In this document: positions 1 through 7,118 of the stretch, piece by piece
How positions within the stretch are numbered: the stretch's first letter is position 1
Layout: each line of letters starts with the position of its first letter
Origin: Blastocatellia bacterium
Lineage (GTDB): Bacteria; Acidobacteriota; Blastocatellia; HR10; J050
Direction of reading: 5' to 3'
Assembly: GCA_025054955.1 (NCBI GenBank)
Contig: JANWZE010000023.1
Location: 37,148 to 101,147, forward strand
DNA: 64,000 bases
Notes under the pieces: generated by a model
Databases searched by the model: none
What the model saw: only the letters and a program-made list of their open reading frames with translations
What the model was told of the DNA's origin: nothing
Position numbers and translations under genes: made by a program

Positions 1-2
1 AA

Positions 3-1007
3 TCATATTCCAAGAAGCGATTCAGTTTCGACATGATTGTCGGCGAATCGCCACAAATGCGCGAGCTACTGGAGACGGTGCGGCGCGTCGCCGAGAGCGA
101 AGCTTCGTGCGTCGTGCTGCTGGGCGAATCGGGCGTCGGCAAAGACCTTGTGGCCAAAGCGATTCACTATCAGAGCCGTCGGGCGCAGTATCCTTACGTC
201 GCCATCAACTGCGCGGCCATCCCTGAAACGCTGATGGAAACCGAGCTGTTCGGTCACGAAAAAGGCGCCTTCACCGACGCTCGCGGCCAAAAGAAAGGCG
301 TGTTTGAATTGGCTGACGGCGGCACCATCTTGCTCGATGAAATCGGCGACCTGCCCCTCGGCCTGCAAGCTAAGTTGCTGCGTGTGATCGAAGAACAACA
401 ATTCCGCCGCGTCGGCGGCGTGCGCAACATCAACATTGACGTGCGCATCATCGCCAGCACCAATCGCAATCTGGAAGAAGAAGTGCAACAGGGCCGATTT
501 CGCGCTGATCTCTACTACCGGCTCAGCGTCGTGCAGATCACCATTCCACCGCTGCGCGAACGGAAAGAAGATGTGCTGTTGATCGCCGAGCACCTGATCA
601 AGAACTTCAACGTCAAAATGAAGCGAAACATCATCGGACTGGCGCCCGAAACAAAGAAGCTATTTCTGGAATACACATGGCCGGGTAATGTGCGTGAGCT
701 GCGCAACACTATTGAACACGCGATGATCTTCGAGGAATCACCCTATATCACGCCTAAGCATCTGCACACACGCATCAGCCACCACGGCCTGCCGGCCAGC
801 AATCTCACGCCCAAACTGGGCACGCCGAAGCTGGTCGGCCGGATGACGTTGGAACAGATGGAACAAACCATGATTGAACAAGCGCTGGAGCAAACCGGGT
901 GGAACCAGACGCGCGCGGCCGATCTATTGGGCATCTCGCGCGATGCGATTCGCTACAAGATCAAGAAGTATCATATCGAGCGGCGTCAATCAGTCGCTCG
1001 GGTCTGA
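3..1007 (+). CDS. sigma-54-dependent transcriptional activator, 5'-truncated by window edge
   Basis: Bacterial enhancer-binding protein (NtrC family) that uses ATP hydrolysis to open sigma-54 promoters. The frame is open to the left edge, and the residues before the first internal ATG (position 33) already read like the start of a sigma-54 AAA+ domain, so the gene and its sensory domain begin outside the window. Counting from the ATG at 33, Walker A GESGVGKD is at residues 31-38. The sigma-54-contact loop reads GAFTDA (78-83) instead of the canonical GAFTGA. Walker B is GGTILLDEIGDL, and a Fis-type helix-turn-helix closes the C-terminus. The cytochrome gene starts 22 bp downstream with its own ribosome site, and two sigma-54-like promoters lie further down, so it probably controls the electron-transfer genes. 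The signal it senses cannot be judged from here. Confidence 0.93.
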   Translation, partial: SYSKKRFSFDMIVGESPQMRELLETVRRVAESEASCVVLLGESGVGKDLVAKAIHYQSRRAQYPYVAINCAAIPETLMETELFGHEKGAFTDARGQKKGVFELADGGTILLDEIGDLPLGLQAKLLRVIEEQQFRRVGGVRNINIDVRIIASTNRNLEEEVQQGRFRADLYYRLSVVQITIPPLRERKEDVLLIAEHLIKNFNVKMKRNIIGLAPETKKLFLEYTWPGNVRELRNTIEHAMIFEESPYITPKHLHTRISHHGLPASNLTPKLGTPKLVGRMTLEQMEQTMIEQALEQTGWNQTRAADLLGISRDAIRYKIKKYHIERRQSVARV

Positions 1008-1029
1008 GCGACCCAAAGGAGGTGAGATC

Positions 1030-3021
1030 ATGGCACGGCATCGCTGGATGGCAGTAGTTGTGATATTGGCAAGCACGGCAGCGGTCTTCGCCCAATCGGC
1101 GAAACAATCGGTGGACTGTATGAGCTGCCATCAGGATGCCACCTTGACCAAGCAAGTGAACGGACGGACGGTCAGTCTTGCTATCAAACCAGAAACGTTC
1201 GAGGCGTCGGTTCACGGCGTTTTGAACTGTACCGACTGCCACACTGATGTCAAAGACTACCCACACGAGCCGCCGCCCAAAGCGGTTTCCTGCGCAAGCT
1301 GCCATGCTGAGGCACATCAGGCCTACATGCAGGGCTTGCACGCCAAAGCCCGTAATGGCGGCAGGGCGCAAGCGGCTAGTTGTTTAGATTGTCATGGCGA
1401 TGCCCACCAGATCAGGCCGTCCAGTGATCCGACGTCGAAAACCTATCGCAGCAACATTCCGCAGACCTGCGGCTCGTGTCATAGTCTCAAGTTCGTCATG
1501 GAGCCGTCACATTTGAGCGCCCAGCCGTTTTTCTCGTATCAAGAGAGCGTGCATGGACGAGCGGTCGCCGCCGGCTCGCTGAAAGCTGCCGTCTGCACAG
1601 ACTGCCATCATAGCCACGACATTCGTTCCCCCGGCGACCCAAAATCGGAGATTTTCAAATTCAACGTGCCCGCGCTGTGCGGCAAGTGCCACGAATCAGT
1701 GACCGCTGAGTTCAACCAGAGTATCCACGGACAAGCCATCCAGCGCGGCCGATGGCAAGCGCCTGTCTGCACCGATTGTCACGGCATTCATTCGATCAAG
1801 TCGCACATTGATCCGACGTCTTCTGTAGCTGCGCAAGCGCTGGCGCGCACCACCTGCGCGACGTGTCATGAAGGCGTGCGATTATCGCAAGAGTTTGGCG
1901 TGCCAGGCCGGCGCACCAGCACCTATTTGGATAGCTATCACGGCCTGGCCTCGCGACTGGGTTCCAAGGTCGCTGCCAATTGCGCCAGTTGCCACGGCGT
2001 GCACAATATCCTTCCTTCGTCTGATCCGCGCTCGACGATCTCAAAAGCCAATCTGGTCAGTACCTGCGGGCGCTGTCATCCGGGCGCCAGCGAAAACTTC
2101 ATTCGCGGCCGAGTCCACGTAGATGTGCCGATTTCAGAGGATACGGGCAGCATTGTCAGCGCGTGGATCAGGACGTTCTACATCTGGTTGATCGTCATTC
2201 TCATTGGCGGCATGGTCGGTCACAATGTGATCATCTGGCGGAAAAAAGCGATCGCCGTGCGTCGCGCGCAAGACCGCTCCATCATCCGCATGACGCCGCA
2301 ACAACGATGGCAGCATCTGTTGTTGCTCATCAGCTTCACCGTGCTGGCGTTGACCGGATTCGCGTTGAAGTATCCCGATTCATGGCTGGCTTGGTTGCTT
2401 GGTTCTAGTGAACCATTTCGGCGAATCACCCATCGCGTGGCCGGCGCTGTCATGATCGGCGTTGGGCTTTACCATATCGTCTACGTCTTCTGCACAAAAG
2501 AAGGATGGGAGGGATTCAAAGCGTTTCGCCCGACAAAACAAGATGTGTATGATGCTGTCCACAACATACTGTATTATCTTGGCCGCCGATCAGACCGCCC
2601 CCTGTTTGGGCGGTTCACCTATGCCGAGAAGCTGGAATACTGGGCGTTGGTCTGGGGCATCATCATCATGGGCATCACCGGTCTGATGGCCTGGTTTGAA
2701 GTGACCGTGACGAAACTGCTTCCTCGTTGGTCTATTGATGTCGCCTTGACCATTCACTTTTACGAAGCCGTGCTGGCCACGCTGGCTATCATCGTATGGC
2801 ACTTATATCATGTTGTGTTCGACCCAGACGTTTACCCGATGAACTGGGCTTGGTGGGACGGGCGAATGTCTATCGAACAGTTCCGCCACGAACACCCGCT
2901 GGCTTACCAGCAGATGCTTGCCGAGCAGGAACAAGAACGCCGCGAACCGGCGGGCAAACCGGCGCGGCATGATTCAACTGACGAATTCAAACCATCTCCG
3001 GCTAGTAGCGGAGATGATTAA
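1030..3021 (+). CDS. CbcL-like membrane cytochrome: 11-haem cytochrome c fused to cytochrome b
   Basis: Probable inner-membrane menaquinol oxidase passing electrons to periplasmic cytochromes. The start at 1030 follows an AGGAGGT ribosome site and begins a signal peptide (ends near AVFAQ); the frame extends further upstream without support. Residues about 30-365 hold eleven CXXCH haem sites (CMSCH, CTDCH, CASCH, CLDCH, CGSCH, CTDCH, CGKCH, CTDCH, CATCH, CASCH, CGRCH). Residues about 380-600 hold five membrane segments with paired histidines (QHLLLL, THRVAG, LYHIVY, TIHFYE, WHLYH) as in di-haem cytochromes b of the HydC/FdnI type. Geobacter CbcL also joins a multihaem c domain to such a b domain, so function by analogy is quinol oxidation for extracellular respiration. 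A charged cytoplasmic tail closes the 663-residue protein. The monohaem cytochrome gene follows after 12 bp. Confidence 0.9.
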   Translation: MARHRWMAVVVILASTAAVFAQSAKQSVDCMSCHQDATLTKQVNGRTVSLAIKPETFEASVHGVLNCTDCHTDVKDYPHEPPPKAVSCASCHAEAHQAYMQGLHAKARNGGRAQAASCLDCHGDAHQIRPSSDPTSKTYRSNIPQTCGSCHSLKFVMEPSHLSAQPFFSYQESVHGRAVAAGSLKAAVCTDCHHSHDIRSPGDPKSEIFKFNVPALCGKCHESVTAEFNQSIHGQAIQRGRWQAPVCTDCHGIHSIKSHIDPTSSVAAQALARTTCATCHEGVRLSQEFGVPGRRTSTYLDSYHGLASRLGSKVAANCASCHGVHNILPSSDPRSTISKANLVSTCGRCHPGASENFIRGRVHVDVPISEDTGSIVSAWIRTFYIWLIVILIGGMVGHNVIIWRKKAIAVRRAQDRSIIRMTPQQRWQHLLLLISFTVLALTGFALKYPDSWLAWLLGSSEPFRRITHRVAGAVMIGVGLYHIVYVFCTKEGWEGFKAFRPTKQDVYDAVHNILYYLGRRSDRPLFGRFTYAEKLEYWALVWGIIIMGITGLMAWFEVTVTKLLPRWSIDVALTIHFYEAVLATLAIIVWHLYHVVFDPDVYPMNWAWWDGRMSIEQFRHEHPLAYQQMLAEQEQERREPAGKPARHDSTDEFKPSPASSGDD

Positions 3022-3033
3022 CACGGAGGGACT

Positions 3034-3387
3034 ATGATGGTGTTAATCAAGAAACTCACATTCAGCCTTTTTGTCGCTCTCCTTACGCTGACGATGATTT
3101 CCTCATGGCCTGCGCCGACGGCCACTACGCTGGTCAACGACGCAGCCAAACTCTATGAAGCCAAATGCGCCAAATGTCACGGCGCTGATGGCACCCCAAC
3201 ACAGATGGGCCAGAAGATGAAAGCGCCTGATCTGCGTTCCAGTGAGGTTCAAAAGAAAACAGACGACCAATTGTTCAAAGCGATTGCCAAAGGCGAAAAA
3301 TCCTTCCATCAACTTGAAAAGAGCATGAGTGAAAAGGAAATTCGCCAACTGGTGGGGCATATCCGTGCATTGGCTAAGAAAAAATAA
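3034..3387 (+). CDS. small monohaem cytochrome c (class I)
   Basis: Periplasmic electron carrier of 117 residues. It has an N-terminal signal sequence, one haem site CAKCH in the context AKLYEAKCAKCHGADG, and a later Met in KSMSEKEIRQLVGHIR, which is the usual place for the axial methionine of cytochrome c6/c553-like proteins. A GGAGG-type ribosome site precedes two adjacent ATGs (3034 and 3037); the first was taken. It lies 12 bp after the cytochrome b/c fusion and is almost certainly co-transcribed, suggesting that it shuttles electrons from the inner-membrane oxidase to the periplasmic multihaem proteins. The partner is an inference. Confidence 0.9.
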   Translation: MMVLIKKLTFSLFVALLTLTMISSWPAPTATTLVNDAAKLYEAKCAKCHGADGTPTQMGQKMKAPDLRSSEVQKKTDDQLFKAIAKGEKSFHQLEKSMSEKEIRQLVGHIRALAKKK

Positions 3388-3526
3388 CTCGTTGTTGAAT
3401 TGCTAGGGCGATTTTCATTTGCCTTGGCCTAAGTACGTGGACAAAGGTTCTGGGGATACGGGACGTTTTGGAGTGCGGTGACGTGTCACCGCTTTCCAAA
3501 AACGTCACGAACTTTTGTCACGTTAC

Positions 3527-3700
3527 TTAGAGCGATTTTCAATTGCACTTAGCCCGGGGGCCTGCACCTTGGGGGCTGAGGCACGTTGGGTGTGTGTTCC
3601 CAGGGTAAGCTCGTTCGTAAACCGATCTAGGGCGTCGAGAAGGCAAGAGAGCAGCGTCAGGCTCGGCCTTCTCGACGCCGTTGCACACGAACGAGCCGAT
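3527..3700 (+). repeat. structured intergenic repeat R1, copy A
   Basis: The first ~100 bp aligns with copy B (11702 onward) and, in reverse complement, with copy C (34339 downward). All share the opening TAGAGYRAKTKTCAATTGC-like block and a later block ending in GTAAAC. Next come two nested inverted repeats: 3609-3618 with 3687-3696 (10 bp, perfect) and 3631-3644 with 3666-3679 (14 bp, perfect). The corresponding arms in the other copies have different sequences but still pair. A 22-bp partial copy lies at 3402-3423. Confidence 0.7.
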
Positions 3701-3805
3701 GGAAGAACAGGTGGCGGCTCTTGAAGGCGCGACGGATGGGAGGATGACGGCTGCTAGACATTGCACGTCTGGCTATCATCATGCGTCCGGCTGCCGCCGC
3801 CGCTC
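3698..3805 (+). repeat. dispersed intergenic repeat R2, copy 1
   Basis: Resembles 33224-33350 over about 80-100 bp, at roughly 75% identity by eye. The most similar part runs from GGCGCGAC through GCTGCT, AGAC-TTGC-CGTCTGGCTA to a GCCGCCGCC-like end. It directly follows R1 copy A here, but R1 and R2 are separated and in opposite orientation at 33-34 kb. Confidence 0.5.
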
Positions 3806-4050
3806 GGACTCAGTCAACGCCCACAGAGCGACGCCCCTACACACAACATGGTCTTTCCCGCTCAATTGGTATAACTCGGTGTGGCCGTCAATGACTCATG
3901 CACAATCGCCACGGCCAAGTTGACAACACCTGAGTCTCTTGACCCAACCTGCTCCGCCAAATTCCCCACAAGCTTCGTCGTCAAGCCCCGCACTGCTTGC
4001 GGATCGGTGAAGAAGCCCTATTTATGGCGTCCAGATCATAGACTCAGACG

Positions 4051-4065
4051 TGGCATGCAGATTGC
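4051..4065 (+). promoter_or_regulatory. sigma-54 (-24/-12) promoter
   Basis: TGGCATGCAGATTGC matches the sigma-54 consensus TGGCAC-N5-TTGC with one change (C to T at the sixth base). The invariant GG (4052-4053) and GC (4064-4065) are separated by exactly ten bases. Transcription would start near 4077, about 40 bases before the ATG at 4117. A sigma-54 activator gene at the start of the window supports it. Confidence 0.72.
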
Positions 4066-4116
4066 CTCTTTATTGATTCCGGTTCTCTGGGAATTTTTCA
4101 GTAAGGAGATGGAGTC

Positions 4117-4689
4117 ATGAGCACCGTGCTGTATACGATCATCATCGTCGTGGCGCTGGGCGTCTTATACCTGGTGATGCGGCTTGTTATCGGCGCCTAT
4201 CTGACCTATCGTGGCAAACGGCTGGTCACCTGCCCGGAAACGAACCAGCCGGCTGTCGTTGAAGTCAACGCGCTGCAGGCGGCCAGGACCGCGATGGTTG
4301 GCAAGCCGCAGCTTGAGCTTGATGCATGCTCTCGCTGGCCCGAACGAGCACACTGCGGCCAAGAGTGCTTGCGACAGATTGAAGCGGCACCCGAAGCTTG
4401 TTTGATACAAACGATGCTATCAAATTGGTATGCGGGCAAGTCCTGTGTGCTGTGCGGCCACGTTTTTGAAAAAATTCACTGGGCCGAACATAAGCCGGCC
4501 TTGAGGGATCAGCAGGGTCGAACATACAGTTGGCAGGATATTCATCTGGAGCAGTTGCCGCAGGTGCTGCAAACGCACGCGCCGGTTTGCTGGAATTGCC
4601 ACATTGCCGAGAGCTTCCGTCGTCAATACCCCGACCTAGTGGTGGATCGCCCGTGGCGAGACAACCTTCCACGCCAGGATGAGAACTGA
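4117..4689 (+). CDS. membrane-anchored cysteine-rich protein of unknown function
   Basis: Not assigned to a known family. The 190-residue product has one N-terminal membrane helix (residues about 5-27), then TYRGKR, which by the positive-inside rule puts the rest in the cytoplasm. Its cysteines form clusters: CPET, C-SRWPERAHCGQEC, CVLCGH and CWNCH. The last fits the haem c pattern, but CVLC plus CWNC could equally be a zinc or iron-sulfur site, and a cytoplasmic location would exclude haem c. AAGGAG precedes the ATG. It sits between a sigma-54 promoter and the decahaem cytochrome gene (291 bp downstream, with a second promoter), so a role in building or regulating the conduit is plausible but only inferred. 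Confidence 0.8.
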   Translation: MSTVLYTIIIVVALGVLYLVMRLVIGAYLTYRGKRLVTCPETNQPAVVEVNALQAARTAMVGKPQLELDACSRWPERAHCGQECLRQIEAAPEACLIQTMLSNWYAGKSCVLCGHVFEKIHWAEHKPALRDQQGRTYSWQDIHLEQLPQVLQTHAPVCWNCHIAESFRRQYPDLVVDRPWRDNLPRQDEN

Positions 4690-4741
4690 TTGACCAAGCT
4701 GCAACGTGATCCCTTCGTCAGCGAAGGTTGCACAATCGGTC

Positions 4742-4779
4742 GGTGATAAACCCACAGCAACAGTGTGGGGATTATCACC
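4742..4779. repeat. long hairpin between two electron-transfer genes
   Basis: An 8-bp arm (4742-4749 with 4772-4779) encloses a 6-bp arm (CCCACA 4751-4756 with TGTGGG 4764-4769) around a 7-base loop. No T-run follows, so it is not a standard intrinsic terminator. It could stabilise the upstream transcript, attenuate it, or bind a regulator. Confidence 0.55.
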
Positions 4780-4888
4780 CGCTTGCGCGATATAACCCAT
4801 GGGCGGGGAGCCATGATAGATCTGTTCGTTGTCAAGAAATGGTTGCGTCAGTAGCGATTAGAAGCACAACTGAGCAAGCAGCAATGGT

Positions 4889-4904
4889 CGGCATACCAAT
4901 TGCT
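4889..4904 (+). promoter_or_regulatory. sigma-54 (-24/-12) promoter before the OmcA/MtrC-like gene
   Basis: CGGCATACCAATTGCT keeps GG (4890-4891) and GC (4902-4903) with ten bases between them, plus GGCA and TTGC. It differs from consensus at the first and last bases of the -24 box. Transcription would start near 4914, about 66 bases before the ATG at 4981. Confidence 0.6.
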
Positions 4905-4980
4905 CAACGTGTAGTTCTATGAACGAACCAATGCCAGATGAACCAATTCATACCCCAACTCACTGCAAGGAGGCCGTGTC

Positions 4981-6990
4981 ATGATCAGAAGCACTACAAT
5001 GAGAACACGCATCAAGCTCGCATTCTTAATCGCCGGGTTCATTGCCCTGGTGGCCGGATTTGATCCGGGCGGCTTAATTGCGCAGCAGCAGGTGTTGCCG
5101 CGACCGGGCTTGAAACTGGAGATTCTGGGCGTCACCATTCCCGAAAGTCGCAAGCCAGAAGTTACATTCAAAATCACCGATGAACGGGGAATGCCTCTGG
5201 ACAAAGACGGCGTCACAACTGAAGGCGTGGTGACGTTACGATTTTTGATCGCTCGTATTCGACGTGGCGAGCGGCAGTACACATCCTATATTGTTCGTCA
5301 GCAAACCGGCGCCGCCCTGGGAACGGTGGACCAAGCAGCAGCCGATTCAGGCGGCACGTATGCGCAGGTCGGTCCCGGCACCTACACGTACACATTCGGA
5401 ACGACGCTGCCGGCCAATTATGATCGGACGGTCACACATACAGTCGGCGTTTATGCCAATCGAGACATGACACATGTTGATGGCAATGATTATGTGGCTG
5501 CCGCGACGTTTGATTTTGTGCCGAACGGCACTCCGGTAACCGTCAAGCGGGATGTTGTCAATGACGCGGCCTGCAACAAGTGTCATGATCAATTGACAGC
5601 GCATGGCGTGCGTCGCAGCGTCGCGTTGTGCGTGCTGTGCCATACGCCACAAACACCCGATCCCGATACTGGCAATACAACCGACTTCAATGTCATGATC
5701 CATAAGATTCATCGGGGCGCTGATCTGCCCAGTGTGCGAGCTGGCCGGCCCTATCAACTGATTGGCAATCGCGGTGTCGTTCATGACTACTCGAAGGTTC
5801 GATTTCCGCAAGACATTCGCAACTGCGATAGCTGCCACACGGGCAGTCAAGGGATGAATGCACTAACCCGTCCGTCGCGGATAGCGTGTGGCTCCTGCCA
5901 TGATAACGTCAACTTCGCTACTGGTCAGGGTCATGGACCGGGCATCCCGCAGACCAATGACCTAGCCTGCGGGTTCTGCCATCAACCGACCTCCACAACA
6001 GAATTCGATCTGTCGGTTGCCGGCGCGCACGTGATTCCCAATCAATCCAGACAACTGCCCGGCATCAAGTACACGATCGTCAGGGTTGAGAACACGGCGG
6101 CAGGACAACGCCCCAGAGTTATATTCAACATCACGGACAATGCCGGCCGTCCGATTCAACCCAGTCAAATGAGCCGACTGGCGCTTGTGCTGGGCGGGCC
6201 AACGAGCGACTACAGCCGCTGGTGGACGGAAGATGCTCGCATGGCCACGCCGACCGGCGACGGCAACTACGCTTACACCTTTAACACGGCCATTCCTGCT
6301 GACGCCACAGGCACGTACACAGTGACGTTGGAGGGCCGCCGCAATGTTCAGATCATCGGCCCGAACTTTCAACCAACAACAATTCAAGACACCGGTCCGA
6401 ATGTCACCAAGTCATTTGCTGTGACCGGACCGCTGGTCGAACGTCGTGTCGTTGTGGATTTGGCCAAGTGCAACGCTTGTCATGATATGTTGCGGGTGCA
6501 CGGCGACAATCGGTTTAACAATGTGCAGTATTGCGCCGTGTGTCACAACCCGAATCAGACGGACGTGGCGCGCCGACCGCAAGCGGAGCTGCCTGCTGAG
6601 AGCGTGGATTTCAAATACATGATTCACCGCATCCACGCTGGCAAAGAGCTATCCAGCGACTTCACCGTATACGGATTCGGCGGCACGGCGTATAACTACA
6701 ATAACGTTGGTTTCCCTGGACGGCTGACCAACTGCACGATGTGCCATGTGGCTGGAACCCACTTGATTGGTTCGACCGCCGGACGATTGCCAACGGTCAC
6801 GCCCAGAAGTCTGATCAATCCAACACCGCCGATTTCTGCGGCCTGCGTTGGCTGCCACGATAGTCAGGCCACATTGGCTCATGTTTCATTGAACACCTCT
6901 CTATTCGGCGAATCGTGCGCCGTCTGTCACGGCGAAGGGCGCGAGTTTGCCGTATCGAAGTCGCACTTCCGGCGACCTGATGCCCGATGA
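4981..6990 (+). CDS. OmcA/MtrC-family decahaem cytochrome c
   Basis: Likely terminal cytochrome that hands electrons to extracellular acceptors such as metal oxides or electrodes. The 669-residue product has a signal sequence, a beta-rich N-terminal domain (to about residue 185), five haem sites (CNKCH, CVLCH, CDSCH, CGSCH, CGFCH), a second beta-rich domain (about 345-485), then five more (CNACH, CAVCH, CTMCH, CVGCH, CAVCH). The split 5+5 pentahaem layout and the CxxCHxxLxxHG context are those of the OmcA/MtrC family. The N-terminus has no lipobox cysteine, unlike Shewanella MtrC, so surface anchoring must differ. A strong AAGGAGG site precedes the ATG. The NapC-like, MtrA-like and MtrB-like genes follow on the same strand. 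Confidence 0.92.
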   Translation: MIRSTTMRTRIKLAFLIAGFIALVAGFDPGGLIAQQQVLPRPGLKLEILGVTIPESRKPEVTFKITDERGMPLDKDGVTTEGVVTLRFLIARIRRGERQYTSYIVRQQTGAALGTVDQAAADSGGTYAQVGPGTYTYTFGTTLPANYDRTVTHTVGVYANRDMTHVDGNDYVAAATFDFVPNGTPVTVKRDVVNDAACNKCHDQLTAHGVRRSVALCVLCHTPQTPDPDTGNTTDFNVMIHKIHRGADLPSVRAGRPYQLIGNRGVVHDYSKVRFPQDIRNCDSCHTGSQGMNALTRPSRIACGSCHDNVNFATGQGHGPGIPQTNDLACGFCHQPTSTTEFDLSVAGAHVIPNQSRQLPGIKYTIVRVENTAAGQRPRVIFNITDNAGRPIQPSQMSRLALVLGGPTSDYSRWWTEDARMATPTGDGNYAYTFNTAIPADATGTYTVTLEGRRNVQIIGPNFQPTTIQDTGPNVTKSFAVTGPLVERRVVVDLAKCNACHDMLRVHGDNRFNNVQYCAVCHNPNQTDVARRPQAELPAESVDFKYMIHRIHAGKELSSDFTVYGFGGTAYNYNNVGFPGRLTNCTMCHVAGTHLIGSTAGRLPTVTPRSLINPTPPISAACVGCHDSQATLAHVSLNTSLFGESCAVCHGEGREFAVSKSHFRRPDAR

Positions 6991-6998
6991 GCGAAGGC

Positions 6999-7036
6999 GG
7001 CCGATGGCAGACAAAACAGTATGCCTGCCATCGGCC
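6999..7036. repeat. 12-bp perfect hairpin after the decahaem cytochrome gene
   Basis: The arms 6999-7010 and 7025-7036 pair perfectly around a 14-base loop, 8 bp after the stop codon. No T-tract follows. A stem this strong between cistrons commonly protects the upstream message from 3' decay, giving unequal expression of genes in one transcript. That role is inferred. Confidence 0.6.
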
Positions 7037-7118
7037 ACATCCGGCGCGCGTCTTGGGCAAGCTCTTTGTTGATACTGCAATCGGCATGACAAAACTGGTA
7101 CGCATGAGGTAGGTTCCT

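Larger units (their letters stand above)
3388..4116. other. 729-bp repeat-rich intergenic region with no credible gene
   Basis: No open frame here has a ribosome site or recognisable product. The region holds a short partial copy (3402-3423) and a full copy (3527-3700) of the structured repeat R1, a copy of repeat R2 (3698-3805), and the sigma-54 promoter at 4051-4065. It separates the cytochrome b/c operon from the outer-membrane conduit operon, so the second block has its own promoter. Confidence 0.7.

Noticed and set aside
66..593. Long antisense frame opposite the sigma-54 activator
   Set aside because: It is a shadow of the codon pattern of the real gene, with no ribosome site or family resemblance; the same applies to other long antisense frames such as 7515-8519 (minus), 15468-16286 (minus) and 27396-28307 (plus).
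4585..4605. CWNCH in the 4117-4689 product as a haem c site
   Set aside because: The single N-terminal helix followed by TYRGKR predicts a cytoplasmic C-terminus, where haem c is not attached, and nearby CVLC suggests a metal site. Left undecided, not counted as a cytochrome.
7060..7085. Third sigma-54 site before the NapC-like gene (TGGGCAAGCTCTTTGTT)
   Set aside because: The spacing fits, but the -12 GC dinucleotide is GT, which normally abolishes sigma-54 recognition.
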